From: Barthelona sp. PAP020 | Taxonomy: Eukaryota; Metamonada: BaSk clade | DNA: 64,000 bases | Direction of reading: 5' to 3' | Assembly (NCBI GenBank): GCA_040182905.1 | Contig: JARQWU010000005.1 | Location: 62,001 to 126,000, forward strand | Shown: positions 43,326 through 51,903 of the stretch, piece by piece | How positions within the stretch are numbered: position 1 is the stretch's first letter | How the letters are laid out: each line of letters opens with the position of its first letter | Translations under genes and position numbers: made by a program | The notes under the pieces: model-generated | Told to the model about the DNA's origin: nothing | Seen by the model: only the letters and a program-made list of their open reading frames with translations | The model's database searches: none

Positions 43326-45128
43326 ATGTCCAATTTTGATGAAAAAGGAATAAAAATTCAATTTTTTTTTTCAATTTATCAATTTATCATGCATGTGTCT
43401 CATAATACCGAAAATGAATTAGATTTTAGAGTAATGAATGCTATTGACAGCTTGGATAAAATGGTTGAACAGAATTTAACATCTAAAGAGAATATTTACG
43501 ACATTATGAATAAATATAATAAATTGCAAGAAGAATATGAACATTTAAAAGAAACAAATGAAAAATTGAGGAAAAACGAAGAAGAATCGTTGGAGAACAA
43601 AATGAAAATTGAAAAATTAATTTATGAAAATACTGTTTTGAAAGAGCAATTGATGGAATTTAAGGATAAATTTGATGATATCTATAATAAGACGAATGTT
43701 GATATGATAAATATGAAGAATAAATTAAGAGTTTTGATGAATGAAAGAGATGAATATGAAAATGAGTTAGATTATTTCAAAAGAGAATTAGTTTCCCTTA
43801 AAAACAATTACACAGATGATTTAATGGATCTTTCTTTTGGTATTAGTTCTTTCCATGATGAACAGTCAATGGTTCAAAAATTTGGAGGCGAAACCATTTC
43901 TAAATCCGGAACTAATATAATGAGTACAATAGATAGCAGGGAATCAACTTTTGTACCTTCACCCACAATTGAATCCATTAGAAGTCGTCTTGCTAATACC
44001 AAATTTCCACTTGATTTGAATCGCATGCACAAAAGTCCAAAGCGATCACCATTTACTTTGTCTCAGCCACTTCATTTCAATTCCACCATGTCTCAATTGC
44101 AATCTACTTCAGAATGTGATGTTCGGAAGCAGCTTAATTCTCAAATTAAAACTCCACAACGTCCCCCAAGTACAGTTAGAAATACTCTTCGTGAAAATGA
44201 TTTGAATGAAACACCTATGTCCACACAACTTCTTGGAATGTCACCTTTACGTACTTTAACCCCCTTCAAATTGAAACCAAACACTGTGAACATGCATTTT
44301 GTTGACGAAGAATTGTCAAGACCACTTGATCTTAATTCTTTGGTTGATGATAGTGTGATTCAGTCTTTATTGGATCAAAGTGTTCCATATGAGTCTTTGG
44401 ATTCTTTTTTTCAAACCGTTTTTTCAAACAAAAAATCAGTAGTTTGTTTAGTTGGAGGAGGGGGAAAAACCTCTTTGATGCATCGATTGGCGAAATATAT
44501 TTATAAGGACAGAGGTTGCATTTTGACGACAACAACACACACAAACCTAATTTCTGAATCTTCTTTTGAGAAATTTGTTGAAATGAAATCTCCTTCTGAT
44601 TTTCCTTCAATTGATAGGGTAAACCCTGGAGAAAGAGTTGCTATTTTATCAAACAAGAAGGTAAAAAAGGATCATGTATCATTTTGTGGTGTTGATGTTC
44701 AACACTATCAACAGCTTTTAAATTTAACAGATGTGATTTTAATTGAAGCAGATGGTGCAAGAAGAAGACCATTTAAAGCACCAAAAGAAACTGAACCAGT
44801 AATTCCTGATTGTACAAATGTTATTATTAATGTCATTGGCTTAGATGCATTATTTTTGAAAGTTTCAGAATGTCATAGACCAGAAATTATATGTAAATTT
44901 GCCAATGTCGATGAAAATACCATTGTTAATTCTGATATTATTAAAAGTGTCATTCAACATCCATTAGGTCCCTTTAAAAATTGTCCTATTGATTGTAAAA
45001 GGATTATTGTAATAAATAAAGCAGATATTGATCCCAATTTGGCTTTAACTTTGAAAGATGACCTTCAATCATCTATTAATATTCCCGTTTTTGTTGTAAG
45101 TACTTTACATGATAAATTGTATCGTTGA
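43326..45128 (+). CDS. Coiled coil fused to a YqeC-type P-loop domain
   Basis: Residues about 30-170 form a coiled coil. A linker (170-340) is rich in Ser-Pro and Thr-Pro sites (SPKRSP, TPQRPPS, SPLRTLTP). From about 345 to the end lies a domain matching bacterial YqeC: the glycine-rich nucleotide loop VGGGGKTSLMHRLAKY (Lys381, Thr382), TTTTHTN, then IEADGARRRPFKAP with Asp476, EPVIPDCTNVIINVIGLDAL, HRPEI and the late strand IIVINKADID. YqeC is known in bacteria from loci for selenium-dependent molybdenum hydroxylases, where its biochemical role is unproven. The frame is continuous with no stop or intron signal between the parts, so this is a true fusion unless transcription starts internally. 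A possible internal start is the ATG at 44292. No SelD or molybdenum hydroxylase gene is in the window. Confidence 0.85.
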   Translation: MSNFDEKGIKIQFFFSIYQFIMHVSHNTENELDFRVMNAIDSLDKMVEQNLTSKENIYDIMNKYNKLQEEYEHLKETNEKLRKNEEESLENKMKIEKLIYENTVLKEQLMEFKDKFDDIYNKTNVDMINMKNKLRVLMNERDEYENELDYFKRELVSLKNNYTDDLMDLSFGISSFHDEQSMVQKFGGETISKSGTNIMSTIDSRESTFVPSPTIESIRSRLANTKFPLDLNRMHKSPKRSPFTLSQPLHFNSTMSQLQSTSECDVRKQLNSQIKTPQRPPSTVRNTLRENDLNETPMSTQLLGMSPLRTLTPFKLKPNTVNMHFVDEELSRPLDLNSLVDDSVIQSLLDQSVPYESLDSFFQTVFSNKKSVVCLVGGGGKTSLMHRLAKYIYKDRGCILTTTTHTNLISESSFEKFVEMKSPSDFPSIDRVNPGERVAILSNKKVKKDHVSFCGVDVQHYQQLLNLTDVILIEADGARRRPFKAPKETEPVIPDCTNVIINVIGLDALFLKVSECHRPEIICKFANVDENTIVNSDIIKSVIQHPLGPFKNCPIDCKRIIVINKADIDPNLALTLKDDLQSSINIPVFVVSTLHDKLYR

Positions 45129-45218
45129 GACAATTTTTTTTTTTATTTCTTGTGGTTTTTGAAGTGTCAAGAAGAAAGTTGATTGCATAATTTTTTCATA
45201 TTTTTTCATTTGAGTATT

Positions 45219-45693
45219 ATGATCAAAGCAGTTATTGTATTCAATACAAAAGGTGAACCTAGAATATTGCGATTTTATGAATCAACTGTATGAATTATTT
45301 GTGAATTTCGTATGACTAACCATTTAGACTATTTCTAGACAACAAGAAATACTGAAAACTGTTGTTTCATTAGTTACTAAATCGAATTCTAAATGTCAAT
45401 ATGTAGATTGTTGTGGTTTATATGATGATGACCATAAAATTGTATTTTCTCCTTTTGGATCATTGTTCTTTTGTTTTGTAATTGATAGTATTGAGAATGA
45501 AAAGGATATTGCAGACTTAATTAGAACTTTTGTTGAAGCGTTAGACACAATTTATGAAAGGGTGAGTGAACATCATGTTATTGTTAATTATGAAGCGGTT
45601 AATTTATTATTAGATGAAATGATTGTTGGTGGTTTGGTTTGTCTTGATGATAAAAGGTTGCTTGTGGAAGCATTCAGAAATTTATCTGGATAA
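45219..45693 (+). CDS. AP-3 adaptor complex sigma subunit, two exons
   Basis: Exon 1 (45219-45287) encodes MIKAVIVFNTKGEPRILRFY plus three residues. Exon 2 (45328-45693) continues TISRQQEILKTVV and ends at residue 144. The opening MIKA-x-x-VFN-x-x-G-x-PR is typical of AP-3 sigma rather than AP-1 or AP-2. The later segments (SLFFCFVIDSIENEKDIADLI, then FVEALDTIYERVSEHHVIVN and LLLDEMIVGGLV) fit the longin-like fold of small adaptins. The protein lacks the C-terminal extension of the animal subunit. AP-3 sorts cargo from endosomes or Golgi to lysosome-like organelles. A 40-nt phase-0 intron interrupts it early. The gene starts 90 bp after the YqeC fusion gene. Confidence 0.9.
45288..45327 (+). 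other. Spliceosomal intron (40 nt) in AP-3 sigma
   Basis: It starts GTATGAATTA and ends TATGACTAACCATTTAG. Removal in phase 0 joins FYEST to TISRQQE. A second AG further on (after TTTCTAG, ending 45339) would break the frame, which supports the upstream acceptor next to CTAAC. Confidence 0.9.
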
Positions 45694-46365
45694 TTGTTGA
45701 AATAAATAATTAGAAATATTGTTTTATTTTTATTCAAGTGAAATGCTGGAAGTTGTTGATTATTTTGAGTGAGAAACCCAATTTTTGCATCCTATTCAAG
45801 ATATTTGCTATCTGACATGTTTTGTTCTTAAGCTTATTGTTATAATATTTTATCTGTACAATTCATCTTGAATTTGAATAAATATCAAAAACCCGATTTT
45901 AAATTGAAAAAATGATAAAGATCTCACATATGCAAAGAAAAGAGGTGCTCCTCAAACGCCAAAAAACACCAAACAAAAAATATAACAAAACGAAACCATA
46001 CCATTTATCCAACATAAATTTTGACAAATGCCCAAAACTAAACATTTAGATTTTTTTTTTAAAGACAAAACACGAGGAATGAACTCTTCACATTTGCCAT
46101 GATTGATAATTTTACCCAAAAATTGCTGATAAATCAAGAATAAATATGGTTGACACAATTCAAAGCCTTACACAAAATGAATAAAATATGCAAATTTGAT
46201 TTCAACAAGGTCCTTCAATTTTGATGAAAATTGATCCTCGTTCTTTCTTTCGTGAATTCTGATGTATCTTGGATTACAGATAGACCAATCAAAAGTGGAT
46301 TGAAAAACAGTGATTGACAATGACATTAATTTTGAAAATGATGGTGGTAGCTACTACCAAACTAA
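45694..46365. other. Intergenic region, 672 bp
   Basis: This lies between two convergent genes (AP-3 sigma on plus, the WD40 protein on minus). It is AT-rich with a T tract near 46050. Short ORFs in it show no conserved features, and no tRNA, snRNA or repeat was recognised. Confidence 0.45.
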
Positions 46366-47592
46366 TTAATCATCATCATCACTTTCATTGTTTGGAATAT
46401 TCATAAACTTGTGCATATTACCACCATTTTTTTGATTAATATCAACCAAGTCCCAACATGTGTCAACAAGAACGTTATATTCCTCTTGATTCATTTCAAT
46501 TCCTGCAGTTATCAAATGTTTAATAAATTGAGAATCCATGTTTGTGGCAATAAGATTCGACAACACATAGCCATTGTTCTTTGACAATTCAACAAGTGTA
46601 GATTCTTGTGAAGGGTCAAATGTTCCCACAATGGGACATATTTTAATGGTGTTATTGATACATCTTCCACAAATTAACGCGGTCATGTCAGGTGATATAG
46701 CAAATGAAAAATGAGAAGGATCACAAACACACTGAATCTTTTGAATTTCTTGAAAGTTATTCACATCATATGAGGTAACATATCCGTCAGCTGACATAAC
46801 AAGAAGAATATTAGGTGTTAAAAAATGAAGTGACCAAACTTGACCTCCTACAGCAAATGTGTGAAGAAGAGATCCACTGTCCATATCCCAGAGTTTGACC
46901 TCTTTTGACAAATTACCAACAACAATAATTCTTTTGGCAGAATGAAAATCAACAGCTTTAAAATAGTCATTCTGAGCAAATGAACAAACAATAGCAAAAT
47001 TATCAGGGTCAATTAATCGGACAATTTGATCATCACTTCCTGTCAAAAGATATTTACTGTCTGATGAAAGTTTTACTTCCCAAATGCTTTTCAAAAAAAG
47101 CTCATTGGGACAAAATGTTTCTTGCAAGACAACATTGCTGTGGTTTGTATCCCATTTCTTAAGTGTTCCATTAAAATCACCAGAATATATATAATTGGAA
47201 CAATGTGAAAAACAAATTGCATCAACAGCACAATTGTTACTCAATCTACCCAAAATGGAGAAATCTTTAAGGCTGTATATAATAATAGATCTATCACTGG
47301 AACATGTTGCAAACTTTTGTTCATCTGGTGAAAAAGCCACACCACAAACACAAAATCTGTCCTCATGATCTTTCAAAGTGCGATTTAAACTCTCTGTGTT
47401 CATATCGATTATGTGAGTATTGCCACCATCACTACCAATCATTAGATATTTGCCATTTGGTGAAAATTTACAAGCATAAATGCAACCAGATAGCACTCCA
47501 ACAATCTCCCTCATCCTAATTTCATCAATTTTTAGAGGTAATATACTACGAATTGATTCTTTCACCAAATCACCGATTGATTCATCAAACAT
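46366..47592 (-). CDS. WD40 protein with conserved C-terminal cap (copy A)
   Basis: The 408-residue protein has about six or seven WD40 blades (for example KFSPNGKYLMIGSDGGNTHI, AFSPDEQKFATCSSDRSII and KEVKLWDMDSG). They are followed by a non-WD C-terminal region of about 75 residues with the motif EYNVLVDTCWDLVDIN and an acidic SDDDD end. The same arrangement occurs in the gene at 55379-56575 on the opposite strand, and the two align along their whole length, including the 22 residues before LPLKIDE. They are clear paralogues. WD40 propellers bind proteins; no family-specific function can be assigned. The start is supported by agreement with the paralogue. Confidence 0.85.
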   Translation of the reverse strand: MFDESIGDLVKESIRSILPLKIDEIRMREIVGVLSGCIYACKFSPNGKYLMIGSDGGNTHIIDMNTESLNRTLKDHEDRFCVCGVAFSPDEQKFATCSSDRSIIIYSLKDFSILGRLSNNCAVDAICFSHCSNYIYSGDFNGTLKKWDTNHSNVVLQETFCPNELFLKSIWEVKLSSDSKYLLTGSDDQIVRLIDPDNFAIVCSFAQNDYFKAVDFHSAKRIIVVGNLSKEVKLWDMDSGSLLHTFAVGGQVWSLHFLTPNILLVMSADGYVTSYDVNNFQEIQKIQCVCDPSHFSFAISPDMTALICGRCINNTIKICPIVGTFDPSQESTLVELSKNNGYVLSNLIATNMDSQFIKHLITAGIEMNQEEYNVLVDTCWDLVDINQKNGGNMHKFMNIPNNESDDDD

Positions 47593-47897
47593 TTAAAAAT
47601 TATTGAAAGAGTCGAAAAAAGAGGATTTTGTTAGAAGATGACAATCATTTTTGGATATTTTTCTGCATTTTGAATAATAATTCAAATATTATTCAATGAT
47701 TTACAATCAGAAGATTTGATGTTGATAAATTAAACAAATTCTATTCATATAATGTATCTATTTCTTTATGGATTGTTTGAAATCAATGAATCTTATCGTT
47801 TTTTTTTCCTTATTTCAACCCTCTTTTATATTTTGGAAGTTTTCATGTCTAAAAAAAAAATAAAAAAAAAGAAATATTTACATTATTTACAATTGAA
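47593..47897. other. Intergenic region, 305 bp
   Basis: This stretch separates two genes on the minus strand. It contains A runs near the downstream gene's 3' end and no recognisable coding or RNA feature. Confidence 0.4.
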
Positions 47898-49868
47898 CTA
47901 TCTGCAACAATAACAATTCTCAATTTCCTCTACCCTATTTATGGATTTTTCATAAATTGCGTAAGCTACTAATCTAAGCTCAGAATAAGCAATTGCACTT
48001 GATTTTTCAACTTGATAATTATCATCTGCGGAAAAACTATGAAAATCTAAAAAGAAACCGAAAATTTCCGCCAATTTTTCCAATTTTTTCTGTTGTTCTT
48101 TCAAAGAAATGAATTCATCAAAAATATCTTTTGTCAAATCTTCAAAAAATGTATCGATTGCTTTGAAAATGTGTTTACTACCTAATTTAAACCAAACATG
48201 CTCTTTGGGATTAAAATTCAAAGAATAAGCACATTTTATCCATATTAATACAACTAAAGCGTTCAAGATACATAAATTATTTTCACTGAATGAAGATGAC
48301 CTCAAATTCATCATCGACATTCTCAAAAACTTATCAATAAAGGGCAAAATTTTTTTTGGCGGGATAACATTAAATTTAAAATTTTCCAATATTATTCTTC
48401 TGAATAGAACATTAGTTTCTGAAGGTAATAGACAACAAAAATCAAGAAATTCAATTTCATTCAAAAGAATTTGAGATAATAGACTAAAATCGCCAACAAT
48501 GGCATAGCTTAAAGTGTCACAAATAATATCTAAAGTGTCAAGATTAATTCCTCGTTTTTTAATCATTTCGTATAAAAGGCTTGGAATTTTTTTTGAAACG
48601 GGAATTTGTTTTTTTATGGCAATCCATTCTTCATAGCTTAAACCCTTTAATAATACCTCCAAACAGGTCACTAATCTTGATTCGTTGTTTTTACTTAAAA
48701 CATCAAAAATCAGTTCAATTAATGTTTTTCCATATTTTTGGTTATCATTTGATTTTAAGGGAAAGGGCTTCGATAATAACATGTCATAATTACTTATAGA
48801 ATAGTCCATAAATTTTCTGTTGAATAGTAAAGATAAACATTGAGAAAATGAGTTTGTAACTCTTGAATTGATGGTTTCACTACATTGGTCATCTAAAACT
48901 AAGTATAATAGATCTAAATGAAAGTTCAAGTCAAGTAATTCCTTTTGAATGTACAATCTATAAGGTCCAACCAAAAATTCGCTCAATAATGAAGTTACAC
49001 TAGGCAATTCTTGAATTAATAATAAAAACATTTGAATTGTATTATTTGCACAATACCTATGAAAATTAATTGAAACAAGGTTAATTAAATTGTATAATTT
49101 TGGTAAAAAAGAAATATTTAACAACGTATATTGTGATTCAGTTTGAATTAAAGGATTCATTAAGGGTTTAGCACATTCATAAAATGTGGGATTACCACTG
49201 CTCAAACTAACATTAATCGTGGTGAAAAAATAGTGCAGCAATAAACACATTGAAGGTAATTGATTCAATTTAAGAGTAAATTGGGTGTGGACTAAATATT
49301 TAGATTCTCTTATTAGCGAGGTTAAGTGGAAATTAATCTGTCGTTGCTGCCCTAAAGCCAATATAGATATTAAAAAATCAATAATAATTGTGTTATTTTC
49401 AGACAACAATAATAAGGGCAAGAAATTATTAAAATTATTTGACAACATCGTAATGTCAGTAAAACCCCATCCCATTATACCACTGTCATTATTACACATC
49501 AAAGAAGAAACTAATTTTATGATTAAAAACCCTAACTTTTCAGAAATGGGTTCTTTATCAACCAAATCACTACATCCTAGTAACAATTTAATAATGAAAT
49601 GTGGTGGTAAATCTGTGATATCGTTTTGATCCATATCTATTAATCTAGTCAAATGATCAATGCAGAAATCTTCAAAATAATAATTTTCAAAATTGTTCTC
49701 TTGAAAGCACATTCTTCTATTAATTAAACCATATTTAGTATTGATTTGAAACTTGGTTTGATTCTTCAGAATTACTTTCAAACTATAATCATTTTGAATT
49801 TCAACATTTCTTTTCGTGTTCATTTGATATTCATCAACTTGCAATTCAGATGGTATCTCAACAGGCAT
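47898..49868 (-). CDS. Helical-repeat protein, possibly of the TRPC4AP/TRUSS family
   Basis: The 656-residue protein is all-helical with an armadillo/HEAT look. The second half (about residues 375-565) resembles the conserved part of TRPC4AP (TRUSS). A helix with LIELIFDVLSKNNESRLVTCLEVLLKG is followed by repeated helices containing LSYEEW, FLDFCCLLPSETNVLFRRIIL and a final SENNLCILNALVVLIWI, in the same order and spacing as I know the animal protein. TRPC4AP is a substrate receptor of a CUL4-DDB1 ubiquitin ligase in animals. The protein ends CYCCR, a Cys cluster that could be lipid-modified or metal-binding. The family assignment is by eye only; a generic HEAT protein is the alternative. Confidence 0.5.
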   Translation of the reverse strand: MPVEIPSELQVDEYQMNTKRNVEIQNDYSLKVILKNQTKFQINTKYGLINRRMCFQENNFENYYFEDFCIDHLTRLIDMDQNDITDLPPHFIIKLLLGCSDLVDKEPISEKLGFLIIKLVSSLMCNNDSGIMGWGFTDITMLSNNFNNFLPLLLLSENNTIIIDFLISILALGQQRQINFHLTSLIRESKYLVHTQFTLKLNQLPSMCLLLHYFFTTINVSLSSGNPTFYECAKPLMNPLIQTESQYTLLNISFLPKLYNLINLVSINFHRYCANNTIQMFLLLIQELPSVTSLLSEFLVGPYRLYIQKELLDLNFHLDLLYLVLDDQCSETINSRVTNSFSQCLSLLFNRKFMDYSISNYDMLLSKPFPLKSNDNQKYGKTLIELIFDVLSKNNESRLVTCLEVLLKGLSYEEWIAIKKQIPVSKKIPSLLYEMIKKRGINLDTLDIICDTLSYAIVGDFSLLSQILLNEIEFLDFCCLLPSETNVLFRRIILENFKFNVIPPKKILPFIDKFLRMSMMNLRSSSFSENNLCILNALVVLIWIKCAYSLNFNPKEHVWFKLGSKHIFKAIDTFFEDLTKDIFDEFISLKEQQKKLEKLAEIFGFFLDFHSFSADDNYQVEKSSAIAYSELRLVAYAIYEKSINRVEEIENCYCCR

Positions 49869-50385
49869 CTGATTCTATAAATAAATGGATAAAAAAATCA
49901 AGCATCAAAAGGTGAAATTTGATAAAAGCAAATATCCATCACTCATTTTTAGAATTATTTAAATTGGTGTTCATTCAATATCACACATCTTTTTTATCTT
50001 TAAATATTATTTTTAACCACATTGAAATACAAATTTTGGTGGTGCTTTTTCTTTCCTGTTCTTCTTTTCATTTTTTTGACATTTTAATTGTGTCAAAAGA
50101 TCATCTTTATTGAGAATTTAATTGAAGAAAAAAGAAAATCTTGGGTAATGTCCTTGAAATTTTATTCATTATTGGTCACTTGTGTGTGACATATAATAGT
50201 AAATGATGATCATTTTTATCATTTTTTTTTGTCAATAATAATTCAACTGATGAATCTTTTATCAAAATTGAATCCTGTTGTGTTAAAATTTTCATTGTTC
50301 ATTTCTTTAATTTTAAAAAAGTTTTTGTTTTTTTTAAATCTAATGAAGAATTTATTTGAGCCTTTCAATCTATTCTTTACTTTTT
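49869..50385. other. Intergenic region, 517 bp
   Basis: It lies between two minus-strand genes (TRPC4AP-like and Brl1/Brr6-like). It is AT-rich with long T runs. Two small plus-strand ORFs here are hydrophobic translations of T-rich DNA with no conserved pattern, so they are not called. Confidence 0.45.
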
Positions 50386-51021
50386 CTATTTCACAGGAGG
50401 TGATCTTGGAGGATTTGGTGGTGGAAAATAAGGTCCAGGATAAATATATGGGGTCATCGCAACTGGTACTGTAGAATTGACACTATGAGCAATCAAGCTT
50501 TTTTGTTTTGGCTTGGGTTTGGGACCAGCTTTCAAAATTATATACGTGACTAAGAATACAGAAAAAATAATGGAAAGAAGAATTACAATTGACCTATAAG
50601 ACAACGACGACAAGAAACTGTCCAATATTTCCCCAATTAATTGCATTTGAATTCTGGAATTGCCTCCAACTCTTGTCCTTTCCATGCAAATTTTCCAAGC
50701 TGCACATTTTTGAGCAAATTCCTGATCGGGTAAGTTTTTATCACATTGATTATCCTGATAACGTTTTTCACAGTCATCTTTGTTTAGAGACAACAACATT
50801 GCATTCTGTTCATTTGCAGCCTCAACATCCTGTTTAAAAGAAAAAACTAAACTAGAAATAATCCATATTATTATACCAGCCAATAAAACTCGTAAAAATA
50901 AACTCATATATGCTGTTATTGTTTCAATATTATTTAAATGTTCCTCAACTGCATCATCTCCTGTTAACGCGGGAGTAAAATCTTCTATATCACTTGATAT
51001 GTTATCAAGTGCAACAGTCAT
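50386..51021 (-). CDS. Brl1/Brr6 nuclear-envelope protein
   Basis: The 211-residue protein has two membrane spans (about 41-60 and 144-163) flanking a lumenal segment with four cysteines (Cys84, Cys93, Cys106, Cys112) in the Brl1/Brr6 pattern: C-x(8)-C, QKCAAWKICM, then the conserved helix of about 25 residues before the second span. In yeasts, Brl1 and Brr6 act in nuclear-pore assembly and membrane fusion at the nuclear envelope. The C-terminus is a short Pro-rich tail (PYFPPPNPPRSPP). The first ATG in frame is at 51021; the longer open frame upstream has no ATG. The start lies 44 bp from the divergent SGT1 start. The cysteine pattern makes this fairly safe despite the small size. Confidence 0.82.
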   Translation of the reverse strand: MTVALDNISSDIEDFTPALTGDDAVEEHLNNIETITAYMSLFLRVLLAGIIIWIISSLVFSFKQDVEAANEQNAMLLSLNKDDCEKRYQDNQCDKNLPDQEFAQKCAAWKICMERTRVGGNSRIQMQLIGEILDSFLSSLSYRSIVILLSIIFSVFLVTYIILKAGPKPKPKQKSLIAHSVNSTVPVAMTPYIYPGPYFPPPNPPRSPPVK

Positions 51022-51065
51022 TGTTGTTATCAGGAAAAAAAAAAGTATCAATTTTTTTACATATA
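51022..51065. promoter_or_regulatory. Minimal divergent promoter region (44 bp)
   Basis: Only 44 bp separate the start codons of the divergent Brl1/Brr6 and SGT1 genes. The stretch contains an A10 run and a T7 run around GTATCAA. It must hold the 5' ends of both mRNAs, or the two transcripts overlap. Untranslated leaders are therefore very short or promoter elements extend into the coding regions. Confidence 0.5.
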
Positions 51066-51884
51066 ATGACTGATTATCTTTCCATTGGAGACAAATATTT
51101 TGTTGAAGAACATTTTGATGAAGCAATTAAACAATATTCTATTGGAATTGAAACGTGTGAAACGAGTGTGTTGTTTTTACATAGAGCTTTGACTCATCGA
51201 AAATTGCATAATACTGTAAAAGCAAAAGAAGACTTGAATAAAGCGATTGAATTGAATCCTGAATTTGAAGCATATTATCCTTTATTTGGAATTGAAAAAG
51301 AAAATTTTGAAAATCCCGTATCTTCATCAAACAATGAAGTTAAACCACCACAAAATGTCAAATTATCACACTCAACCCAAGATTCTATTCGTCATGATTT
51401 CTATCAATCAAATACTACCATGAATATATGTGTTTATGCGAAAAATGTCAGTGATGTGGACGTAACATTTGAATCAAGCTTTGTAAGCCTTGAATTTGTA
51501 TTCAACAATGAAGTTAAACATTTACACTGGAACTTGTTTGATGCTATCGTTCCTTCTGAATCCAAATATCGTATTTTAAGGACAAAAATAGAATTAACTT
51601 TGAAAAAGGTCAAACAAGAAAGGTGGGAAGCAATTGAACGTCCACAAATTGAAGAACTTCAAAATGTAGGTGACAAATGGACAAAATTGGAAGAATTAGC
51701 TGAAAAAGAAATTGATGAAAATATTTCTTCCAGAGATGCTATGGCCAAACTTTTTGAGAATGTTGACCCTGATGCTCAAAGAGCGATGATGAAATCTTAC
51801 GAAGAATCAGGTGGTACTGTATTATCCACAGATTGGGCTGAAGTTTCTAAAGGTAAAGTCAAACCATATGAATCAAAAAAATAA
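51066..51884 (+). CDS. SGT1: SGT1 co-chaperone (TPR-CS-SGS)
   Basis: The 272-residue protein has the complete SGT1 layout. A TPR region (about residues 3-85; GDKYFVEEHFDEAIKQYS, then HRALTHRKLHNT and KEDLNKAIELNP) is followed by a linker, a CS domain of beta strands (about 108-200, beginning RHDFYQSNTTMNICVYAKNV) and an SGS domain. The last ends DAQRAMMKSYEESGGTVLST, close to the animal and plant consensus. SGT1 is an Hsp90 co-chaperone that links Skp1-type ubiquitin ligases and kinetochore assembly. The start MTDYLSIG is preferred, because the 24 codons before it are AT-rich, lack homology and would run into the divergent gene. Confidence 0.95.
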   Translation: MTDYLSIGDKYFVEEHFDEAIKQYSIGIETCETSVLFLHRALTHRKLHNTVKAKEDLNKAIELNPEFEAYYPLFGIEKENFENPVSSSNNEVKPPQNVKLSHSTQDSIRHDFYQSNTTMNICVYAKNVSDVDVTFESSFVSLEFVFNNEVKHLHWNLFDAIVPSESKYRILRTKIELTLKKVKQERWEAIERPQIEELQNVGDKWTKLEELAEKEIDENISSRDAMAKLFENVDPDAQRAMMKSYEESGGTVLSTDWAEVSKGKVKPYESKK

Positions 51885-51903
51885 ACAACTCGTTTTTTTT
51901 TTA

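Noticed and set aside
49919-50474. Small hydrophobic plus-strand ORFs
   Set aside because: They are Phe/Leu-rich translations of T-rich DNA, and the second overlaps the 3' end of the Brl1/Brr6 gene.
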